The position numbers and the translations under genes were made by a program. Shown piece after piece: positions 10,541-19,542 of a stretch of DNA of 64,000 nucleotides. The notes beneath the pieces were generated by a model. That model did no database searches. It worked only from the letters and a program-made list of their open reading frames with translations, and was not told the DNA's origin. This DNA is from Gracilaria gracilis (lineage: Eukaryota; Rhodophyta; Florideophyceae; Gracilariales; Gracilariaceae): the NCBI GenBank assembly GCA_030374805.1, contig JARGSG010000254.1, positions 140,756-204,755 of the forward strand, read 5' to 3'. Numbering within the stretch: position 1 is the first letter of the stretch; each line of letters begins with the position of its first letter.

Positions 10541-12479
10541 CTACCCATCGTCGTCATCCATTATCATCTGTTCTTCCTCGTAATCTCCATCTGTATTCTC
10601 AGCATGGCCACCTGACATCTCTTTATCTTCCTCTTCGTATTCATCCTCTCCATCTTCTATATCTTCCATTTCACTCTCTTCCTCCAAACCTTCATCATCG
10701 TCCAGCTGGTTGTTTGGGTCTTCTTCTAGCCCAAAGTCCTCATCCACGAACTTTGGCCGAAACGCTGGCTCCCTGTGCACCGCGCCAGGGAGCTTGTATC
10801 CTTCTGGTACAAAGTACATGTAATACCTCAGGCAATTCTCTTTCACCAACGCATCCAGGTACCCAGCTCCCGCATGAAACACATCCCCTCTCCCAATAAA
10901 CACAGAATAAGGCGGAACCCTGAACTTCTTCAGAACCATTCTACGTGATAACCTCCTCAAACTCTTGTCATCCGTCACATACATATTATGTGACCTCTCA
11001 CAAACCCATATCATAAACGAACCCCCCCCAGAGGCCATCACGAAGAACCCTGGAATATGTCCCTTATCCTTCTCCACATTTGTGAACCCTCGAAAATCAG
11101 TGTGCAACACCTGCCTTGGGCATCCCTCCCCCGTACACAACACACGCCCTCCGGTCTCTGGCGCATACATTCTTTTCTTCGCCCTGCTGTTGTTACAAAG
11201 GCGAAGAGCCGATGCAATTTGCCCAAACGTCGCATCTAAAAACGCCCGCTTTCTCACCATCACCGTATTGTTCTCATCAGATTCCATGCAATCAACAATC
11301 CCCTTCTTGGTCGTAATGTATCGTCCAATTCCCTGCATCCTGTCCCCAGCATCTTTTTCTTCCCCCGAGTTGATGATGGGATTCCATTTCGTTCGGTTCT
11401 CTTCAAACTTCAAGTCTGGCTGATCCTTAAAGCCCTTCTCAAAAATCTCTAGCAACCCTTCCGTCACATTTTCATCCACCGCCACGCCCCTCTTCTTCGC
11501 CTCCTCTCACATACCTTCGTCAGTTCCGAAGTGTTCCAAAACACAGAAACCCCTTTCCATCAACTCCATTCTCTTGGTTGCAAAGTACTCTCGAGCGAGG
11601 TCATCTCTCTCCATCGCCGCCATCCAAAGAGCTTCTTCCTCCCCTCTCGGCTTTCCGTTCAACGGGAGCTGCACCCGAAGAACTGGTTCTTTTGTACTCC
11701 CCAGCTCCTTGTGCACATTCCGGGCGGCATGCCAGTACACCGCGTGATGAACCGCTCTCAAATCTGCCACCCCCAAACACCCCGCCCTGTGCTCCTTTCG
11801 CAAATGATTCATCTCCATCCACGGGTGCTGATGTTTCACTGCATTCTTCCCTCCCGGCCACTCACTCGGTAGCGCATTCACCAGACTCGTCCATGACATA
11901 TTTGATCCACCAGCCCATTCACCTGCCTTATTCATCCCTTTCGGCGGTTTCTCCGGATTATTATCTTCAAATCCAGGCATCGTTCCTTCCTCCACCTTTT
12001 CTTCCTCGTCCTGAACGAACCTACTATTGTCCTCACTGCCACCACTTTCATCCTCGCTCGACGACACCAAATTGATTTTCTGTTCTTTGAAGAACTTCTT
12101 CAATGCCGGCTTCGTCATATTCCTGAATAAAGTAACAACCTCCATTGGTATATCTCCAGAAGGGGTCTTCACGCTGCCCTTCTTCATCCTCTTCGGAGCA
12201 GGTTGGATTTCTACCTCATCCTCATGTCAGTAAGATCAATTAACATCCTCTCCTTCTTCTTCTTGCTCCCAGCCTTGCTACCCCAATACTATTTCAGCCG
12301 GCCCGGAGCATTCTTTTCCGTTTGCTCCGCCTCAATCCTGATGGCTCTGCTTCAGAGTCTTCCCCCTGCATGGAAGCTTCCAACAACATGGGAGCTTCTT
12401 CTGCATCATTAGGTGCTGCAGTTGACGTGCCATCACCGACACCCTCGACTTCAACCACCTCCTCCCCCACCTCCTTCAC
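10541..12479 (-). pseudogene. 2-oxoglutarate/Fe(II)-dependent dioxygenase with acidic tail
   Basis: Minus-strand gene read as an acidic, basic-patch N-terminus (12479-12294), a frame change, then one frame from 12187 to 10541 broken by a single TGA at 11507-11509. The catalytic part shows GFCVLEHF, then HTD (His and Asp iron ligands, codons 128 and 130 after the 11485 start), then GDVFHAGAGY (distal His, about 74 residues later) and LRYYMYFV (Arg for 2-oxoglutarate, 16 residues further). This HxD...H...R order defines the 2OG/Fe(II) superfamily. The last 60 residues are almost all Asp/Glu. The substrate is unknown. A nucleic-acid oxygenase of TET/JBP style fits the transposon context, but an AlkB- or phytanoyl-type enzyme is not excluded. 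It follows the ParB-like gene by 60 bp on the same strand. Confidence 0.7.
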
Positions 12480-12539
12480 CTCCTCTGAAGTTTGAAGCGA
12501 TACTTTGGGAATTTCTTGAAGCTTGTTAGGGTGCGGTCT

Positions 12540-14348
12540 TCACCCTTCTAGACACCATCCCGTCCCATAAACGCCTCGCACCGCTAATTTCCATTTTGCC
12601 GTCCGCATACCCAGATATTCCATCACAGACACATTTTTTCCTCCTAAGTTGAATACAGTCTCCAGTACTTCTTCAACACTAATCTTCTTCTTCTTCCGAG
12701 TGAAATTACATTGATTGTACATACCTATGGCACATTGAAAGAAGTGCTTCCTCATGTCTTCAAAACGACCGGTTCTCGTAGAAGAAGACAATCTCAGTTC
12801 CACATGCCATTGCAAGCAACGTACGACAAATCGAAACTGCCCACCGGTGAGACCGATCAGGAGGTCACTCGAGACATGCGTCAACGTCAGGGCTGGACCC
12901 TCCTCATACACCTTCTCAAAGAACTCCAAAAGCCCCTCACATTCCACAAACTTCAGAGCCAATGTCGCGTAACGAGTGAAATGACGCACGCTGTAGTCTC
13001 CAATAGCCTCACTTCTCTTCAAAGCACCAGCTAACTCCTTCGAAGTAATGCTCTTCACATCCACATGTGACTCGTCCACGACGTTCTGCACAAAAGATAC
13101 CGTGCTATGAATTTTGTCTGCAAACGACATCTTCAGCACCTTCAAACTCATCTCGTTCAGGAGATTGCCGAGTCCTAGTACCTCGTTCATTGTGATGAAT
13201 TTCTTATCCTTTCTTCCCCACAGCACAACATCCAGAGAACGGACTATATCCACCCACTTCCCGCCATCCCCATGCAAGTCTCGTAGCACAAGAATTCGGT
13301 GATATCCGTCTATGAGGGTTAGGGGCACAACAATTATCCCATCATTAACTATTTCATTCATACCATAATCCCCTAAAAATGCCACAGCAATCGAACCTGC
13401 AGACGGAAGCCACCCAAAGTTGCGACATTTCATCATCGTCGCCTCCTTGTGTCCCAGATTCACACTTCGTACTGTCTTCTTCGGGATTACAATCATTTCG
13501 ATATCCATCGTCAACCTGCGCCGAACATAGTCGGCGACGGAAATCTTCTTGAGAGACAGGGTGTTGTCTACCTCCTCCGACGGAGCACTGTCTCCTTCAT
13601 CGAACAAGTCCTCCTCCGGGTCAGTAAGCGGAGCATTACTCTTGTGAAAGACCTCCACAATATCGTCGTCGGAGTCCTCTATGATGCTAACGCTCGCTCC
13701 CACGGGCTTTTTCATCCCTTGAGAATACTTTACTGGAGTTTCGGAAGCTTCCTCAGCAGGTTTCTCGACCTCCAGAGCAACCAATTTCTCAGGCTGAGAT
13801 GTAGAATACTTCCCAGCCCCGGACTCTGGAGTAGGACTTTGCGGAATCTCAATTAGGGCCATCATCGACGTATCCCACGCATACAACCCAGCCGAGAACA
13901 ACTCGCTCAGCGAACTTGGTGGGTCTTCAGGACCTTGAAAACGGTAAGGGTACTTCGCGCTTCCATGACTTATAATCTTCGTCCTCCAGATCACAACCAA
14001 GTCTTTACCCTCTAAGGCAGTCGCGCTTAGAAGATGCCCATGAAGCGAACGGCAAAGAGCCTTCCCGGGACCACCAGCGGACCCCACACCTCTCACCTCC
14101 GCGATTCCCACTTTCACCCTGCTCTTTTCTTTTCCAACCGTCACAAACAAATGCAGCGCATCGCCGCCTTTCACAACTGGCGCAGCAGCGGGCGAAAGCT
14201 TCTTCGTCATTGCTCGGGCTGGTGGCATACGCGGCGTACTGCCTTTCGCCCTCCCTCTCCCTCGTGGTAGGGGCGGCATTTCTGATACCGCTGTACTTGG
14301 GTTCGATCTCCTTGAATCCGGCCCCGTTTTATGCTTGCGAGGCGGCAT
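12540..14348 (-). CDS. ParB-like domain protein
   Basis: Uninterrupted 602-codon frame. Residues 1-60 are basic and disordered. Residues 200-280 are acidic (EDSDDDIVEVF, DPEEDLFDEGD). Then follows IEMIVIPKKTVRSVNL and VVPLTLIDGYHRILVLRDLHG. This resembles ParB/sulfiredoxin-fold proteins, in which a VxxLxP-type strand is followed by DGxHR. The next stretch, GGKWVDIVRSLDVVLWGRKDKKFITMNEVLGLGNLLNEM, has a direct counterpart in the N-terminal part of the methyltransferase-SET fusion at 16079-19206. The C-terminal 200 residues are helical and unassigned. In bacteria and phages ParB-like domains often accompany DNA methyltransferases as the DNA-engaging part; here the domain precedes the dioxygenase gene. 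The ParB call is moderate, from motif and context only. Confidence 0.55.
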   Translation of the reverse strand: MPPRKHKTGPDSRRSNPSTAVSEMPPLPRGRGRAKGSTPRMPPARAMTKKLSPAAAPVVKGGDALHLFVTVGKEKSRVKVGIAEVRGVGSAGGPGKALCRSLHGHLLSATALEGKDLVVIWRTKIISHGSAKYPYRFQGPEDPPSSLSELFSAGLYAWDTSMMALIEIPQSPTPESGAGKYSTSQPEKLVALEVEKPAEEASETPVKYSQGMKKPVGASVSIIEDSDDDIVEVFHKSNAPLTDPEEDLFDEGDSAPSEEVDNTLSLKKISVADYVRRRLTMDIEMIVIPKKTVRSVNLGHKEATMMKCRNFGWLPSAGSIAVAFLGDYGMNEIVNDGIIVVPLTLIDGYHRILVLRDLHGDGGKWVDIVRSLDVVLWGRKDKKFITMNEVLGLGNLLNEMSLKVLKMSFADKIHSTVSFVQNVVDESHVDVKSITSKELAGALKRSEAIGDYSVRHFTRYATLALKFVECEGLLEFFEKVYEEGPALTLTHVSSDLLIGLTGGQFRFVVRCLQWHVELRLSSSTRTGRFEDMRKHFFQCAIGMYNQCNFTRKKKKISVEEVLETVFNLGGKNVSVMEYLGMRTAKWKLAVRGVYGTGWCLEG

Positions 14349-14640
14349 TGCGATTACACGCGGCTGATAGAATCGGAAAGGTTGTTCACGACCTTCGAGA
14401 ACGCTCGCGAGATCGGTTAGGTAGCAGTAACTCTCACTTTCGTTCCTTTTCGTCTACTTCATCACGGATGCGCGTCCGCTCAATATTAGTTTAAACTATA
14501 CACTGTGCCTATATAAAATTTTATAGCATACTGGCGGGACGTTTACATATCTACATCAAGCTTCTAACATCTATAGTACACTTGTACAACAACGTTTGAG
14601 CAATAAAGAAATAAATAAATTTTGTTGCGGACTAATTTCA

Positions 14641-14938
14641 CCCTGGGACAGAGGACCAGGGTGTCGTGGCGCTTCATCGGTGCACCGATGAAGCGCCACG
14701 ACACTCCGGTCCGCTGTCAACGGCGCGTTGGCGGTGCCATGTATGCCACCACCCCAGTTTCATCACACGCGGCGCGTTGACAGCGGGCCAATTTCACCGC
14801 TCACGGGGCGTTGGCCGTGCCACGTGTGCCACTGCTCCAGCTTCATCACCCACGGCGGGTTGGGAAAGCGGACCGGGGTGTCGTGGCGCTTCATCGGTGC
14901 ACCGATGAATCGCCACGACACCCCGGTCCGCTCTCCCA
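14641..14938. repeat. Palindrome array, A-left (two hairpin units)
   Basis: Two large palindromes with the core GTGTCGTGGCGCTTCATCGG|TGCA|CC... and its complement. Unit 1 core is at 14661-14704 (perfect, 44 bp). Unit 2 is at 14867-14932, extended by AGCGGACCGGG arms and with one mismatch. The spacer carries GGCGCGTTG words and TGCCA(C/T)GT(A/G)TGCCAC, which recur between units in element B. The DNA lies just upstream of the minus-strand ParB-like gene. Peptides such as MALHRCTDEAPRH come from this repeat and are not genes. Confidence 0.85.
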
Positions 14939-15079
14939 ATGCGCCGTGAGTGCCGCTCCGCTGAGATACGCTGAATCGAACATGGAGCGCAACTCGAACT
15001 GTTTCGTTCTTTCACTATACTATATGCAATACTATTTACTATTGATAATGGTAATACTAAAGAGAGCATAGGAATGGGA

Positions 15080-15361
15080 TAAAAATAGAAGATGTACTAA
15101 TTTTATCGGATATAATGGATGTCCTATTCTTTGCTACGAAGCGTAATCCTAGCTACAAAGCGCAAGCAGCATAGGAGTAGGACATCCACTGAACCACATA
15201 AAAATAGAAGATGTACTAATTTTATATCCTCCAATGGATGTCCTATTCGTAGCTACGAAGCGGTAGGGTGTGCCGCCTTCTACGGAGATATATCGTTCTC
15301 TTTCCGCAACCGAGAAATACTTTCGGTTGTGGAAGAAAATGAATATATCGGTGTAGAAGGT
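15080..15361. repeat. Direct repeat and imperfect hairpin inside the central region of A
   Basis: AAAATAGAAGATGTACTAAT with following ATGGATGTCCTATTC and GCTACGAAGCG occurs at about 15082-15144 and again at about 15200-15262. An imperfect 40-bp stem follows at 15279-15361, CTTCTACNNNGATATAT on the left pairing with ATATATCGGTGTAGAAG on the right. This separates the two palindrome clusters. Its function is unknown. Confidence 0.55.
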
Positions 15362-15535
15362 GTGACCAGGAAGAAGGTAGTGCGTGAAAGGTGTTGGGAA
15401 GGGGATGATTACGGCTTTTATACAGCGCCACATGTGTGGTTGGAGTGGCTCGGATGTGAAATGTTTGAAAATATGAAATATCATCTTTGTCCAGCCGCCC
15501 GTTTCAAAAAAATTCAAAAATTTTTTTTGGGAGAG

Positions 15536-15754
15536 TGGACCGGGGTGTCGTGGCGCTTCATCGGTGCACCGCTTCATCGGTGCACCAATGAAGCGCCACG
15601 ACACCCCGGTCCGCTGTCCCAACCCGCCGTGGGTGATGAAGCTGGAGCGGTGGCACACGTGGCACCGCCAACGCGCCGTTGACAGCGGACCGGAGTGTCG
15701 TGGGGCTTCATCGGTGCACTGATGAAGCGCCAGGCCACCTCGGTCCGCTGTCTT
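15536..15754. repeat. Palindrome array, A-right (two hairpin units)
   Basis: Unit 3 (15536-15616) has the usual arms but a duplicated CTTCATCGGTGCACC at its centre. Unit 4 (15684-15754) is a more diverged copy centred on GGTGCACTGATG. Both have outer arms GCGGACCGG/CCGGTCCGC. The cluster is about 325 bp upstream of the methyltransferase-SET start, so the whole array lies between two divergent gene groups. Confidence 0.85.
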
Positions 15755-16078
15755 ACCAGCCGTTCCTTATAACTTCGCGTATATGTTTGCATTCACGAAG
15801 TTCCGTATCTCTCGAGTGTCCATGCTTTTTCTGACACCTCTTTACGGCTTCACGTGCATCTAAGGCATCGGGGACATCTACCTGTCGTGTTGAAAGAACG
15901 CGTTCCGTGCTGTATAGTTGCTATCCTCTCGCGCCCGCTCCCGTCTCCCGTGCACTCCCATATCTCGTCGGCAGTTATCTCCCGCCCGCTGCAGTCTCCC
16001 GTCCGCTGCCATCTCCCGTCCGCTCCGGAAATTCGAATCATAACCCATCAACACACCCCTATCCGGTGCATTCATAAA

Positions 16079-19000
16079 ATGGCTCCACATAGTGCATCGA
16101 GGCCTACGTCACCGGCACCCTCAAGCTGCGATATGAAGGTTGGAAAACTGTATGGCTCCGGAGATGAGCTTGTCACAGTATGCTTCGAAATCCGCGGTCA
16201 TTACGCGTCGACAATGCGAGATGAAGACCGGCCAAGGAAGGTGGGACACAGCGAGTTCGTTGATTACATTATCAAGAATCGCAACGTCCTGCCGCTGGCA
16301 AAGAATTACTTCTATATTCTTGTGGGTGCAGGACATCCGACGTTTACTGATAGTCAACTACGGGTTGTCTCGCTGAAGGGGTCTTATCGTGAGGTATACC
16401 TCTCAACGAGGTTATTGGATATCTTGAACGGTGATAGAGACTGGCGTGTAAGGGACTTCTGGAATGCTTATATCGAGGTGAAGTTTAAAGGAATACCGAA
16501 GAATGTGACTTTGACCGAGTTTTCCAAGTCCATGACTATACCTTCTAAGCGAGTGGGACGGGTGGACCCCCCGTTCGTCACAACCGTTGCTACACATTTC
16601 CAAAGGATTCTCTTTCTCTCGCTCATTCAGAAAGTTTCCATGGAAAAAAGAGTTGTAGGCCAGAAGAGGAAAAGAGGAGACAAGGGATATCCCACACCTT
16701 TTGTGAATGTGCAAATATCGAACAAACTCCAAGCTCAGCGTGTTGGCTTTGGTGTGCAGCTCATCACAAAGGCATGGGATTGTTTCTGTCAATTCCTGGG
16801 ATTCCCTACCGTGGAGTTCATGGTTCTTCCATTCATCCGAGTCATGTACTTATACATGCAGTTTCAAGCGATTGAGACACGGGCAGAGGGGTTCTTCCAC
16901 CGGGATAACGACCATCGCTTGCTACCGAGCAAAAGTGAAACTGTTATTGAAACAGAGGTCATCCCGTGGGCATAGAATTTACCGCAAGACATCGATGCTG
17001 CCCTCCGAATGCTTTCGAAAGAGTTCATTTCGGACCTCAACAAGGTTATTGTGAATGAGCAGTTCTACTCAATTCCCGAACCGGGATGATGGACAGTTCT
17101 GAAGACGTTTACCACAGACCCATCACGGGCGTTTGGTGAGAGATTCGATAGTTTCTCGCACTCGCTTGTGTCCTCCGTCATGGCGGCCATAAGCCCTTTG
17201 AAACTGAAAGAATCAGTGAACGTCCCTGGTATGGCGGTAACGCCGATATCCAAACCAGAACCTGCCATACAAATTGAAAATAATGTAGAGGAGGTGGAGG
17301 AAATTGGGAAACCAACGGAGTCGAAGCAGGGAGAAGACAAAGAAGGAGATGGTAATAGGAACATAGTTGCCGAAATTGGGAAAGGAAGTACTGGTGACGA
17401 AGCGTCCGGGGTAGGCGTAATACCCCCACCATCCATTGCGTCGTTGGATGACAAAATGGCTTTCCGAATTTGTGAGGAGGAGATGGAGAAGTACTTTCGC
17501 TTGTACAATTGCGGGTTTGACGATATGGTAGAGATGGACGAGACGTTGCGGAGAGATGGTGTGTCTCCGTTAGGAAAAGTTCAACTGGTTCTCATGGACC
17601 CTCCGTACAACATCCGAGGGAACAAAAACTTAAGCAACAGCTGGTACGATATACTGAGCCCTCAGGACATGAAGAAGGCTGCAAAGCTTCTATCAATACT
17701 GCTACGTCCTGGGGTCCATTTCGTTATCTTTAGTGCTTTCGAGCAGATCCAGGAATGGAGAGATGTACTTTCTGCCATTGGGGCAAAAGACAAAAACGGA
17801 GTACCAAGGCGTTCCTTTGTTGTGGACCAGGTCCCGATGCACTTTGTACGGTCGTAAGGCAACCCGATGCGTAACGCTGGACGTAGGTCGTGCTCCCTTT
17901 TCCCTGCAATGGAGTATGCTGTACATGGAGTTCGAAATGGTCTCAGCTACGCGCAACAGCATGTGATCGTGAACTATAAGAACTTCAACTTTGTGCAGTC
18001 GAGGTACCCGGGGTACCACAGTGTCATTGACCAGGTACCCCCCATTTCTAATGGGGAGACTCTTCAGTGGAAGAGAAAGAAGGAAGGTGGGGGCTACGTT
18101 TTACAGAAGATGAGGTCCGAACAGAAACCTCGGGCATTGTTGAAGCAGCTAATCAGTCGGTTTTTCCAGGCTGGGGATATTGTGGTCGACTTGTTTGCGG
18201 GGACGGTTTCGACCGCCATGGCATATATGGAGTTACAACGTCATCGGAAGTTTATTGGTTGTGAGCCGGATCCTGACTATTTTGCTCATGCTAAACACGC
18301 TGTCATTGTTCAGTTCGCAATGTGCTTGCGGGAAAAAGAGACGGATATCCACGAAACGCAGGAAGTTCGGAATGCTGTGATTAGGGTGTTGAACTTATTT
18401 CCGAAGTGGAATGTCCACCCATCGAGATCATGGAAGGCTCCATCCGGCTTCCCACAGTAGCAGAAGTTCCCACCGTATATTGTGGACTTCCTGGCATCGA
18501 TGTGGCGGGAGGAGAGCATGGCCATAATCGGCAGGCGCAAAGCGCTGCATGAGTGGCCGAAAACGTTGCAAGGGAAGATGGGACTTCTGGATTGGAATGC
18601 CATGTTGGCACTGGAAGCGACGATGTGCGGATGTCGTATCGGGAAGTCGACGATTCGTCACCCTGGCGCCGGAGTGGGGGTGTTCACTACACGCCGATTC
18701 ATGGAAAATGAAGGGATATGTTACTTCTATGATACACTGGTGTACGATGACCTGACGAAGAGAAGAGAAGTACACAAGAGGTATAGTGAAGGGTTATTGG
18801 GAGCCACATCCGAACGCTTTTGGAAGTATGCGATGGAGTTTAACGTCCGCGGCGATATATTCCATAACTTCCCAGAAAGAAGACAAGTGTAAGTTTAATA
18901 CCTGTCTGGATTGTCCCCGCTCCTTTTTCATTCGGTGGAACGATTAAAGATCCCAAATATATAGAAGATGATAAGGACATTGATGCAGTTAGGAATGGTG

Positions 19001-19206
19001 TGACGAAACGAAGGATTGCAAATGTGCGTGTCATTCGAAGTCCAAATACAAAACGCACCCCGCATCAACTACAAGAATACCAAATGCTTGCGGTGCGAGC
19101 ACTTCGGAAACGGGAAGTGGGAGAGGAGTTGTTCGCGGATTACGGAGTAGAGTATAGCTGGGGTACATCGACAAATCCTATTATAGTAATCGATGAGAAC
19201 GTGTAG
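16079..19206 (+). pseudogene. ParB-like / beta-class DNA N6A-or-N4C methyltransferase / SET-domain fusion
   Basis: One frame runs from the ATG at 16079 to 18892 and resumes in another frame from 18901 to 19206, about 1040 codons in all. In-frame stops occur at 16973 (TAG), 17087 (TGA), 17855 (TAA), 18458 (TAG) and 18890 (TAA). N-terminal part: a segment homologous to the ParB-like core at 12540-14348 (REVYLSTRLLDILNGDRDWR...NVTLTEF). Middle: DPPY (17597-17608), then a target-recognition-type stretch, then DLFAG...FIGCEPDPDYF (from 18188). Motif IV before motif I is the beta-class amino-methyltransferase order, and DPPY favours N6-adenine or N4-cytosine. C-terminal part: GAGVGVFTTRRF, then RIANVRVIRSPN and GEELFADYG, the SET start, asparagine and GEE..DYG motifs. 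The order of domains is seen; activities are inferred; this copy is dead. Confidence 0.75.
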
Positions 19207-19542
19207 TAAATTACCTACATGTAGAACATATAAGTAAACCTCGATAATGAGGTGGTTCTTATTGCACTCCAATTTCGCCGTTGAGCACGAAATAGAAACT
19301 AAACAATTTGACTAAAGTGCAAGATGGAAGTATGTAGATACATAGAAGGTAGCGAAGGGCATCGAATAAGATGCGAAACCTTGTACGTTTTTCACATTAT
19401 GAGAACTATGTAGTTCAGAAATGGATATTTCGATGTCAAATTTCGGTTTCGGAATCGGGAAATAAAAAACCGCACTCGGTGTTTTCTACCACACTCCACT
19501 CGAGAGCGCAGCGTGAACCGCGACGAACAGTTCGGATTCAAT

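Noticed and set aside
14666-15069. ORFs giving MALHRCTDEAPRH-type peptides on both strands, also at 15119-15792, 59132-59717 and 60791-61030
   Set aside because: They are translations of the palindrome units; the same peptide appears on both strands because the DNA is self-complementary.
16079-19206. A non-standard genetic code with reassigned stops
   Set aside because: All three stop codons interrupt the frame, and neighbouring intact genes end at ordinary stops.
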